Part shown: positions 9,701 to 15,064 of the stretch, piece after piece
Numbering within the stretch: the stretch's first letter is position 1
Layout: each line of letters opens with the position of its first letter
Assembly: GCA_027056215.1 (NCBI GenBank)
Contig: JALULO010000039.1
Location: 1-15,115, forward strand
Reading direction: 5' to 3'
Source of the DNA: Campylobacterales bacterium
Lineage (GTDB): Bacteria > Campylobacterota > Campylobacteria > Campylobacterales > QNZT01
DNA: 15,115 nucleotides
Position numbers and translations under genes: made by a program
The notes under the pieces: model-generated
What the model saw: the letters and a program-made list of their open reading frames with translations, nothing else
Told to the model about the DNA's origin: nothing
Database searches by the model: none

Positions 9701-10257
9701 GTTAAAACACCTTCTGTAAATAGGATTAAAGACTTTTCTGTAAAAAGTGATTTGGTAGCTTCAATGATTTTAGTCAAGCCAACTCTATTTTGCTCGATCG
9801 TTATGATATCTTGATATCCTCTTAAAGCAGATATAACGATACTGTATAATTTAGAAGATGTTAGTTCCGTTTTTTCTCTATAATCATTGATATCATAATC
9901 TCTTATAACATCTTTTTCAGGAGCTTGTCCAGGTTGTCCAGTTCGCAAAACTATTCTAATATTTTTATTTTTAAGTTTTTCTCTGATTGCCTTTACTGTT
10001 TGCAAACCTGCATCGTCACTTTCCATAACCACATCAAGTAAGACGAGTGCTATATCTGAATTTTCATGAAGTATTGCGACTGCTTCCTCTCCACTATAAG
10101 CATGTAAAAACTCTAATTCTCGCTTGGCAAATGTAAACTTTGAAAGTACTGACACTGTAATATCATGTACATCTTGCTCATCATCTGCTATCAATACTCT
10201 CCACTTAGGGAGATTGTTTGTCTGCAACACAAACTCTTTTTGGGCAAACTGTAACAT
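6598..10257 (-). CDS. Multidomain signalling protein: receiver, DUF3369, HD-GYP, FIST, histidine kinase
   Basis: Numbering is from ATG 10257 (1,219 residues). A TTG directly before it (10258-10260) is an alternative start; both fit AAGG at 10267-10270. Domains in order: receiver (about 18-148) with acidic D25/D26, phosphoacceptor D75, T106 and K129; a DUF3369 region (about 150-300); HD-GYP (about 308-488) with H357-D358, H412-H413-E414 and GYP at 420-422, all expected for an active cyclic-di-GMP phosphodiesterase; FIST N and C sensory domains (about 531-905), a family proposed to bind small ligands; a coiled coil (about 925-975); a histidine-kinase dimerisation domain with H987 in GIAHEINTP; and an ATPase domain with N box N1118, G1 DNGKG (1150-1154), F box DPFF and G2 GGSGLGMHIV (1175-1184). 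No membrane segment is seen, so it is cytoplasmic. REC-DUF3369-HD-GYP is a known architecture; adding FIST and a complete kinase is unusual. Confidence 0.9.
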   Translation of the reverse strand: MLQFAQKEFVLQTNNLPKWRVLIADDEQDVHDITVSVLSKFTFAKRELEFLHAYSGEEAVAILHENSDIALVLLDVVMESDDAGLQTVKAIREKLKNKNIRIVLRTGQPGQAPEKDVIRDYDINDYREKTELTSSKLYSIVISALRGYQDIITIEQNRVGLTKIIEATKSLFTEKSLILFTEGVLTQLVSILQLPMRDDKEYEAYFATLEDGEFSVLSAAREHIAITEDAAYLMYEAYESKKSFFKEDIYVGFYESANAKTILLYLEGCTNLNDLDKNLLEIFSNNISIAFDNLCLNDEMVNTQSEIVKRLGEVIESRSKETANHVSRVAHISYILAKAYGCSDEEATKIKLASPMHDIGKVAISDEILLKPGKLTAQEFEKMKEHAQIGWEILKDSKREILRTAALIARDHHEKWNGGGYPSGLKGEEISFCGRVTAVADVFDALTHKRIYKDAWPIEKVLTLFKEERGKHFEPKLVDLLFENLDKIIGKSIEPKIEVGGNQYIKNIKMQVSQISDTTLEKLLFPENKTKFIVGYISPHVDFATYAKKIRDYFSSDIKVILSSSAGELCNINPGQNSNIYLEADDTWDTTVLQSFSSEMIKDVTLHTVGLHNEDIIKKEIVKTPSQRVALIEEEIKKLQLNQVIDHKKYFAFTLIDGVSNSESFFMEAIYRSGKFPCNIIGGSSGGTFDFKETYLFNDHEVTQQKGVIALVEVSDAIRFGIFKTQNFAKTKQSFTVLEADAALRCVKTVKRKNSETSDNIIDYFCSIFKCEPENLEKRFARFAFGLEIENELYIRSVASVDLEEKLIYFYIDVDFGDELYLCRMTDIVKHTQNDFDLFLEDKPSKPVAGLLNDCILRRIFNKEDLSNIKTFDDIPLIGFSTFGEFMGININQTLTSLFFFEVAEDERFGDKYVDDFIVQYSNYQSFFRERELKQLRSKELKDNYSALSVLNRELKEKIVEIKNSEKKLIESEKMAGLGGMVAGIAHEINTPVGIALTGITHLNDETKILQKLFEEENLGKEDFISYLESSMTLNYSIQNNLTKAADLVKSFKQVAVDQSSDEDRKFYLKAYVDEILLSIYNETKKTKHKIIVDIDQDIQLKSNPGAFSQIITNFVMNSIIHAYEKDEVGEIKISAFLDENKMLCIFYQDNGKGLNQEQKEKIFDPFFTTKRGNGGSGLGMHIVYNLITSKLGGEIVVESEEGKGVLFKMLFGDRLVLL

Positions 10258-10340
10258 CAAGAACTACCTTTGTATTTTATGGCTTTTAACATAGATCGGT
10301 ATGTGTAGAAAAATATTGATTTTGTATTCACGATAACTCT

Positions 10341-10706
10341 TTAAAACGCATTTCCACGATAAGCTTCTTTTTTTGCTTTTGCAATTTCAAGTGCATACAA
10401 AAACTTACTCTCCAATGTATCAAAATCATCAGACACTTCATGTATATGTTTTTTTAAACTTTGTGCAAGTTCACTGATTGCCGTTAACTGTTGTGTTAAA
10501 ATATCCTGATGTTGTAAAGCAACAAATACTTCATCATCTGTATCTATACCACTACTAAATATAAAATCATTTATTTTTTCCATAGCAGTAAAATTCAACA
10601 TGGAAACATCTTTTTGAACATGATCAATATGTTCAAAAATAGTATCAAGCACATCACATACTTTTTCTCGATTATGATCATTCAATGGGGTTTGCATCAC
10701 TTGCAT
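10341..10706 (-). CDS. Small helical protein with CheZ-like DxxxQ motif (possible receiver phosphatase)
   Basis: This 121-residue protein is predicted to be almost entirely alpha-helical and cytoplasmic. Its most telling stretch is ALQHQDILTQQLTAISE, with D68 and Q72 in DxxxQ spacing. That resembles the CheZ active site (D143 and Q147 in E. coli, in QDLTGQ), where the pair dephosphorylates CheY. CheZ is longer (~214), so this would be a compact or divergent relative; similar QDI-x2-Q stretches also occur in chemoreceptor-associated helices. I chose ATG 10706 because AAAAGGAA precedes it at 5-base spacing. The ATG at 10775 would add 23 residues, lacks a Shine-Dalgarno sequence and would leave only 19 bases to the divergent gene. 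The next gene on this strand, about 83 bases on, is the receiver-containing kinase, so a role in its phosphorelay is plausible but inferred. Otherwise hypothetical. Confidence 0.7.
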   Translation of the reverse strand: MQVMQTPLNDHNREKVCDVLDTIFEHIDHVQKDVSMLNFTAMEKINDFIFSSGIDTDDEVFVALQHQDILTQQLTAISELAQSLKKHIHEVSDDFDTLESKFLYALEIAKAKKEAYRGNAF

Positions 10707-10770
10707 TATATTCCTTTTATACGAACTGAAATATCTCAGTGTTTGCTTAACTATCGACAAATTTACTTTT

Positions 10771-10776
10771 ATCATA
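10771..10776 (-). promoter_or_regulatory. Possible -10 box of the DxxxQ gene
   Basis: TATGAT on the minus strand lies about 65 bases before ATG 10706, with a T-rich stretch upstream. It overlaps the alternative ATG at 10775, which argues that the longer start is not used. The site is weak, with no clear -35, so confidence is low. Confidence 0.3.
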
Positions 10777-10794
10777 AATAGTGTAAAATGTAAT

Positions 10795-11031
10795 ATGAAA
10801 ATATTACTTTTGCTATATATATCTATATTTTTTACAGGTTGTCTCTATTTTGGTGACAGAGGTGTATCTACACATCTGTATAATGATTGTAAAGAATATT
10901 ATGATCTTTGTGGAAACTACCATAAAGATTGTCCAGACAATATCATAGATTATAGTGAAATCAAAAAACTAAAAAGAGACATCTTAAATCCGACGAAAGT
11001 ATGCTGTGAACCTGAACCTTGTACGAGATGA
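10795..11031 (+). CDS. Small cysteine-rich lipoprotein
   Basis: This predicted 78-residue lipoprotein has a signal peptide at residues 1-15 ending FFTG and the lipidated Cys16. The mature part is only about 63 residues and carries six further Cys: C32, C39 and C46 at even 7-residue spacing, then C70-C71 and C76. Such a pattern suggests disulfides or metal binding in the periplasm, but I recognise no family. The start ATG has no Shine-Dalgarno sequence. A TAAAAT at 10784-10789 is so close that the transcript may have little or no leader. The last 26 bases overlap the start of cmoB, so the two genes are probably co-transcribed. The clear lipoprotein signal supports a real gene despite its length. 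Function is unknown. Confidence 0.7.
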   Translation: MKILLLLYISIFFTGCLYFGDRGVSTHLYNDCKEYYDLCGNYHKDCPDNIIDYSEIKKLKRDILNPTKVCCEPEPCTR

Positions 11032-11899
11032 ACGCCAAAAATGGTTAACATGGAAAAATATCGTTTCCTTACGTAAACAACTTGCTTTAATTCCCGATAT
11101 CAGTACTAGCTGTGATATCGGTGATTGTATCACTCTCTCAGGAGATATTTCATCAAACCAACAACAAGAGATAGAAGCATTTGCCTGGATGTTACGTCCT
11201 TGGAGAAAAGGACCTTTTAAAATTTTTGATACTTTTATCGATAGTGAATGGAATAGTGCTTTAAAGTACAATCTCTTATCTCCTCATTTTGATTTAAAAG
11301 ACAAAAAAGTGGCAGATATCGGCTGTAATAATGGCTACTATATGTTTCGTATGCTAGAGCAAAAACCACATAAAATCGTGGGTTTTGATCCTTCTCCCCT
11401 CTATAAGACACAGTTTGACTTTATCAATCATTTTATAAAAAGTGATATCAAATATGAACTTTTAGGGATTGAACATCTGGAATTTTATGAAGAAAAATTT
11501 GATATTATATTTTGTTTGGGAGTTTTATATCACAGAAGTGATCCTGTAGGTGCACTCAAATCACTTAAAAAAGGGTTAAATAAAGGTGGTAAACTCTATC
11601 TCGATACTTTCATGATAGATGGTGATGATGATATCGCACTCACACCACAAAAAACATACTCCAAAATACCCAATATCTACTTTGTCCCCACTATTTCAGC
11701 GCTTAGAAACTGGTGTATACGTGCGGGCTTTAAAAATATAGAACTTTTAGAGATAAAAGAAACAGATGCCACCGAACAACGCAAAACAAAATGGATACAA
11801 GGAGAGAGTTTAGAAAACTTTTTAGATCCCCTCAATCCCAAACTAACCATAGAAGGATATCCCGCACCAAAACGTGTTTATATCTGTGCCAGCCTTTAA
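11006..11899 (+). CDS. cmoB: CmoB, tRNA U34 carboxymethyltransferase
   Basis: CmoB transfers the carboxymethyl group of carboxy-S-adenosylmethionine to 5-hydroxyuridine at wobble position 34 of tRNAs, giving cmo5U, which widens decoding of NNU/NNG codons. The N-terminal block VRDERQKWLTWKNI and the Rossmann motif VADIGCNNGYYMFRML (102-117) are typical. K68, W82, K87, Y175 and R290 line up with the carboxy-SAM ligands I recall for E. coli CmoB (K91, W105, K110, Y200, R315), with a constant offset of 23 then 25. All are kept, so it should be active. The length of 297 is shorter than E. coli (323), mainly at the N-terminus. The start is GTG at 11006 inside the preceding lipoprotein gene, chosen because it aligns with the family N-terminus; an upstream TAA at 10985 leaves little room. 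The partner cmoA is not in the window. Confidence 0.93.
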   Translation: MNLNLVRDERQKWLTWKNIVSLRKQLALIPDISTSCDIGDCITLSGDISSNQQQEIEAFAWMLRPWRKGPFKIFDTFIDSEWNSALKYNLLSPHFDLKDKKVADIGCNNGYYMFRMLEQKPHKIVGFDPSPLYKTQFDFINHFIKSDIKYELLGIEHLEFYEEKFDIIFCLGVLYHRSDPVGALKSLKKGLNKGGKLYLDTFMIDGDDDIALTPQKTYSKIPNIYFVPTISALRNWCIRAGFKNIELLEIKETDATEQRKTKWIQGESLENFLDPLNPKLTIEGYPAPKRVYICASL

Positions 11900-11952
11900 G
11901 AAAAAAAATTTTATCCGATATTCAAAATAACTTAAAAAAGCAAGGGTAAACA

Positions 11953-12384
11953 TTGGGTGAAGTATTAGAGCAGGAATCATCACAAGTACTACAAGAATTA
12001 CGAACACATCAAAAAATTCAAACAAACCATGCTTATGAACTTTTAACATTAGATGACAATTTTGCAAGGGTAAAACTGCTTACAAAATTAACCGAGAAGG
12101 TAGATGATACGGCTTATGTTTATCCTCCAGCTATATTTTCATGTGCCAATTTTTCAGCAATGGCTGCTATCAATGAAAAAGGTAATCATCTCATCAACAG
12201 TAAAGTAGATTTTCTTAATCCCATCAAAGAAGAAGATGAAGAGATAATTTTTGAAGCTACAGCAACAACAAACAGTTCAGGGAAAAAACAAATCGAAGTT
12301 GTCGGATTAGTAAGAGAGATGATCGTATTTGAAGGTAGTTTTGTTACCATCAAACTCGACCAAAAAAGTCTTTTAAAAGATTAG
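11953..12384 (+). CDS. Hotdog-fold protein, possible thioesterase
   Basis: This 143-residue protein has the size and segment order of a single hotdog domain, the fold of acyl-CoA thioesterases and related proteins. A beta strand (NFARVKLLTKL) is followed by the central-helix region (FSCANFSAMAAIN), then strands around KVDFLNPIKEEDEEIIFEA, KKQIEVVGLVREM and GSFVTIKL. The catalytic Asp or Glu is not obvious, so the substrate and even enzymatic activity are unknown. The TTG start is well supported: AAGGG lies 6 bases upstream and an in-frame TAA at 11947 rules out any longer form. It follows cmoB by 53 bases on the same strand and probably shares its transcript. The stop codon TAG lies inside the stem of the downstream hairpin. 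Hotdog family assignment is moderately sure; thioesterase function is inference. Confidence 0.75.
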   Translation: MGEVLEQESSQVLQELRTHQKIQTNHAYELLTLDDNFARVKLLTKLTEKVDDTAYVYPPAIFSCANFSAMAAINEKGNHLINSKVDFLNPIKEEDEEIIFEATATTNSSGKKQIEVVGLVREMIVFEGSFVTIKLDQKSLLKD

Positions 12385-12405
12385 GAGTCTTTTCCAGACT
12401 CCTAA
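12381..12405. terminator. Perfect 10-bp hairpin between convergent genes (bidirectional terminator)
   Basis: TTAGGAGTCT (12381-12390) and AGACTCCTAA (12396-12405) pair perfectly around the 5-base loop TTTCC. It sits between the convergent hotdog gene and the 101-residue protein gene, and contains the hotdog stop codon. The plus side lacks a T run; the minus-strand transcript runs into a T-rich stretch (TCTTTT). It probably serves both directions. Confidence 0.65.
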
Positions 12406-12410
12406 AATTC

Positions 12411-12716
12411 TCAAAACCGTACTTCAACTTCAAAAAGTTCACGAAACATATACGCTTCGATGATATCTTCTATATAAAGTTGTAACGGAGCTTCAAGCAC
12501 GGGGATAGACTCTTCAAAAAACGGTGCGACATAATCATCTTTACTTTTAACAACAACCGCTTCGATAAACTCCTCAATATCTTCTCTATTTTCATAAAAC
12601 GTTATATTAGTTGCTCTCGCATTTTCCACTTCCACCAATGCCCAACTTTTGGCATCGGGAATCAATGCTATTTCAGCCTCTTCATCTGCTTCACGCATCG
12701 GTATCAATATATACAT
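12411..12716 (-). CDS. Small acidic hypothetical protein (possible NifX-like fold)
   Basis: This 101-residue cytoplasmic protein is strongly acidic; about a quarter of residues are Asp or Glu. I do not recognise it firmly. The pattern MYILIPM, then a strand SWALVEVEN, a helix REDIEEFIEAVVV, and a C-terminal part with FFEESIPVLEAP followed by a helix vaguely recalls the small NifX/NifB-type (dinitrogenase cofactor biosynthesis) fold, but no metal-binding residues or diagnostic motif are present. The ATG start is preceded by AAAAGGA at 7-base spacing, and that ribosome-binding site overlaps the stop codon of the transporter gene upstream. The 12-base gap means the two genes form one operon. A regulatory or accessory role with the transporter is possible but purely contextual. 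Confidence 0.75.
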   Translation of the reverse strand: MYILIPMREADEEAEIALIPDAKSWALVEVENARATNITFYENREDIEEFIEAVVVKSKDDYVAPFFEESIPVLEAPLQLYIEDIIEAYMFRELFEVEVRF

Positions 12717-12728
12717 CTTTATATCCTT

Positions 12729-14075
12729 TTAAATTTTCATAGCATTATAGGCTAAGAACAATACAGCGAGAGGTGCAATAAAACGTATACTAAAATACCA
12801 TATTTTAAATACGGTATTTCCCATATGCCCTAACAGTTCGCCCTCCACGATATCTCTTTTCATCACGTATCCAACAAAAATAGCGATCAATATACCACCA
12901 AGAGGCATCAAGAAAGAGTCAACAGAAAACTCTAACACATCAAACAGTGACTTCGTACCAAACGTTAACCAATCTTTATAACCATCTGAGATCGAGAATA
13001 CCACCAAAACACCTACGATAAAATAAACTATTGAACTCCAGATAACCGCTTTTTTACGCTTCCATGATAATCTATCTTCCAAATACATAACAGACGGTTC
13101 TACCAAAGAGATAGCAGAAGTCAAACCGGCAAAAGCCATCGCTAGAAAAAAGACAAATGCGACGACAGTACCTGTCATACCAAGTTTTGCAAAGATCACA
13201 GGCAATGAGATAAAAACCAATCCAGGTCCTTTTGCCGGTTCACCACCAAACTGAAATAAAAATGAAAAAATCACAAGCCCCGCAATCAAAGCTATAAATG
13301 TATCCATAAAAGCTACCATCAATCCAGCTTTATATATCTCTGCCTTTTTGGGCAATGCTGCAGCATACGTCATGATAGAACCGATACCAATGGAAAGCGT
13401 AAAAAAGGAGTGGCCAACTGCCCGTATAATCGCTTCGGAACTAAGCTTGGAAAAATCAGGTGCAAACATGAAATGCACCGCTTTTTCAAAACTATCAAAG
13501 TTCATCGCATACATCAATAATCCTAATAAAATAAATAATAAGAAAGGAATCAATATAAGATTTGTCTTTTCGATACCCTTTTTAATCCCTCCAAGTAGTA
13601 CGCCACCAACAAACAAAACAGACAAGAGATGAAAAAAGATTTGTAAAAACGGTTTATGCCCATAAAGTTGATCAAAAATAGCCTTTGCATCATCGATGGA
13701 AGTTGGTAAACCTACAAATGTCAGATATATATAATAAAAAATCCACCCAATCACAACGGAGTAAAACGTCATAATCACTAAACCAGTAAAAAGGGTAAAA
13801 CCTGCATATTTCCACCCACGCTTACTATCATCAGGTGAAAGTGTTTCAAAGTTACTTACACAATCTTGCTGACCACGCTTACCAATCACCATCTCAGCGA
13901 TCAGTAAAGAAGCACCAATCAATAAAATCGTTACCAGATAAACCATCACAAAAGCACCACCACCATAAACACCTGTTATATAAGGAAACTTCCAGATATT
14001 TCCAAGCCCTACAGCCGCACCCGTAGCAGAGAGAACAAACCCTAAACGACTAAATTTACCTATTTGTGCATTCAT
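12729..14075 (-). CDS. Sodium:neurotransmitter symporter (NSS/SNF) family transporter
   Basis: This is a LeuT-fold sodium-coupled transporter of the inner membrane, probably importing an amino acid. The protein has 448 residues and about eleven transmembrane segments, the usual bacterial number (Tyt1/MhsT type). TM1 carries the signature TGAAVGLGNIWKFPY (18-32), including N26 of the Na1 site. TM6 shows the unwound FFTLSIGIGSIMTY (224-237). TM8 has AGLTS (316-320), matching LeuT A351, T354 and S355 of the Na2 site; G19 and V22 complete that site. Both sodium sites therefore look intact. LeuT N21 is Ala here, so the substrate pocket differs. The exact substrate cannot be told from sequence. The ATG start has AAAGGA 5 bases upstream. 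It heads an operon with the small acidic protein. Its upstream DNA is a 139-base AT-rich divergent region shared with the PKD lipoprotein gene; I could not choose a single minus-strand promoter there. Confidence 0.92.
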   Translation of the reverse strand: MNAQIGKFSRLGFVLSATGAAVGLGNIWKFPYITGVYGGGAFVMVYLVTILLIGASLLIAEMVIGKRGQQDCVSNFETLSPDDSKRGWKYAGFTLFTGLVIMTFYSVVIGWIFYYIYLTFVGLPTSIDDAKAIFDQLYGHKPFLQIFFHLLSVLFVGGVLLGGIKKGIEKTNLILIPFLLFILLGLLMYAMNFDSFEKAVHFMFAPDFSKLSSEAIIRAVGHSFFTLSIGIGSIMTYAAALPKKAEIYKAGLMVAFMDTFIALIAGLVIFSFLFQFGGEPAKGPGLVFISLPVIFAKLGMTGTVVAFVFFLAMAFAGLTSAISLVEPSVMYLEDRLSWKRKKAVIWSSIVYFIVGVLVVFSISDGYKDWLTFGTKSLFDVLEFSVDSFLMPLGGILIAIFVGYVMKRDIVEGELLGHMGNTVFKIWYFSIRFIAPLAVLFLAYNAMKI

Positions 14076-14175
14076 TTGATTCCTTTGTAAAATTTTAACT
14101 TAAAAGAGATTAAAGAAAAATTTGTTAAAATAAACTTTACCTTAATAACGCAATATATAATAAAAAGAAATTATA

Positions 14176-14184
14176 TGTTATGAT
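14176..14184 (+). promoter_or_regulatory. Extended -10 promoter of the PKD-like lipoprotein gene
   Basis: TGT followed by TATGAT (14179-14184) is an extended -10 box 30 bases before the ATG, in very AT-rich DNA without a clear -35. AAAGGA at 14202-14207 is the ribosome-binding site, 7 bases before the start. Confidence 0.55.
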
Positions 14185-14214
14185 AATTCAAATAATTTAA
14201 TAAAGGATAGTTTT

Positions 14215-14982
14215 ATGAAAAAATATTCACTAATTCTACTTCCCGTACTACTAGGAGTATGGATAAGCGGATGTGACAGCCAATGTTGCTCCAAAGTTGA
14301 ACCCGCAGTCGACAACAAAGCACCTGTTGCCCTCATCAATTTAAACGGCATACAAGTAAATGGAGAGTGTACCCCAGGTATAAACATCACCCTAACACCA
14401 GGTAGTACAGATAGTGACGGTAGCGTTACAGACAACATCTGGAAAGTAGATGGTACAGAAGTCGGAAACACAACCGTAACGTGTCCAGACGCAGGTACTA
14501 CAAAAAATATCTGTTTAACAGCCGTTGACAATGACGGTAAAAAATCGCAAGAAGTATGTAAAACGATTACTGGAAAAGCACAACAAGTTACACAAGCTAC
14601 ACCACCTGCTTCTATCATCAAAAAAGGTACAACATTTAATGATGGTCAAGAATTTACTTGTGATAAAGTACACGATACAGATACTATCCATACCTATCCT
14701 AATGATATCTATTTATATGGTAGTAATACACCAAAAGATATCAAAGAAATTACGTGGAAGTATACTTATCATAATACAGACGGTAGTGTAAATACAAATA
14801 CAAAAACACAAAGCCAATACAATCAAGATGAAGGAAAAGATGCTGGATACTGTACAAAATGGTTTCATACAGATGATGTCAAGACAATCGACTTCACCAT
14901 CACAACAGTTGATGACGACCAACAAACAACCGCTACAAACTATACATTTGATGTGGGAGCAGGTACGTTAACTAAGAAATAA
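14215..14982 (+). CDS. Lipoprotein with PKD-like Ig-fold domain
   Basis: This 255-residue predicted lipoprotein has a signal peptide ending WISG and the lipidated Cys20. Residues about 36-118 form a PKD/Ig-like beta domain: the pattern TDSDGSV...WKVDG followed by CLTAVDNDGKKS is typical of PKD repeats, which usually mediate binding at the cell surface or in the periplasm. A second beta-rich region (about 135-252) contains ITWKYTYHNTDGSVN and FTITTVDDDQQTTATNYTF and may be a divergent second Ig-like domain. There are eight Cys after the lipidated one (C24, C25, C52, C90, C100, C115, C149, C213), suggesting disulfides. No enzymatic motif is seen. It has its own promoter, a good ribosome-binding site and a hairpin after its stop, so it is probably transcribed alone. 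The ligand is unknown. Confidence 0.85.
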   Translation: MKKYSLILLPVLLGVWISGCDSQCCSKVEPAVDNKAPVALINLNGIQVNGECTPGINITLTPGSTDSDGSVTDNIWKVDGTEVGNTTVTCPDAGTTKNICLTAVDNDGKKSQEVCKTITGKAQQVTQATPPASIIKKGTTFNDGQEFTCDKVHDTDTIHTYPNDIYLYGSNTPKDIKEITWKYTYHNTDGSVNTNTKTQSQYNQDEGKDAGYCTKWFHTDDVKTIDFTITTVDDDQQTTATNYTFDVGAGTLTKK

Positions 14983-14990
14983 TTGTAACA

Positions 14991-15015
14991 GGTTATGCAA
15001 TCTTTTTGCATAACC
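14991..15015 (+). terminator. Perfect 10-bp hairpin after the PKD-like lipoprotein gene
   Basis: GGTTATGCAA (14991-15000) and TTGCATAACC (15006-15015) pair perfectly around the 5-base loop TCTTT, 9 bases after the stop codon. No strong T run follows on the plus strand, so it may be an inefficient terminator or an RNA-stabilising hairpin, but its position fits transcript ending before xseA. Confidence 0.6.
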
Positions 15016-15032
15016 CACCTTTAAGCAAACTT

Positions 15033-15041
15033 TGTCATAAT
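15033..15041 (+). promoter_or_regulatory. Possible extended -10 promoter of xseA
   Basis: TGT followed by CATAAT (15036-15041) resembles the other extended -10 boxes in this window and lies 23 bases before the xseA ATG. AAAGG at 15055-15059 is the ribosome-binding site. Confidence 0.45.
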
Positions 15042-15064
15042 TGCACCAAAAAGCAAAGGCTTTT

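Noticed and set aside
7301..10257. Treating the large kinase as two genes fused by a frameshift
   Set aside because: The frame is continuous with no stop, the inter-domain linkers and coiled coil look natural, and no internal ribosome-binding site with a plausible start was noticed at the FIST-kinase boundary.
10707..10775. N-terminal extension of the DxxxQ protein to ATG 10775
   Set aside because: It has no Shine-Dalgarno sequence and overlaps a likely -10 box, while ATG 10706 has an excellent AAAAGGAA at 5 bases.
10984..11271. 95-residue minus-strand frame opposite the start of cmoB
   Set aside because: It is antisense to strongly conserved CmoB sequence and shows no recognisable protein features.
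14178..14621. 147-residue minus-strand reading frame opposite the PKD-like lipoprotein
   Set aside because: It lies entirely antisense to a gene with a clear lipoprotein signal, promoter and domain pattern, and its composition looks like a mirror of that gene.
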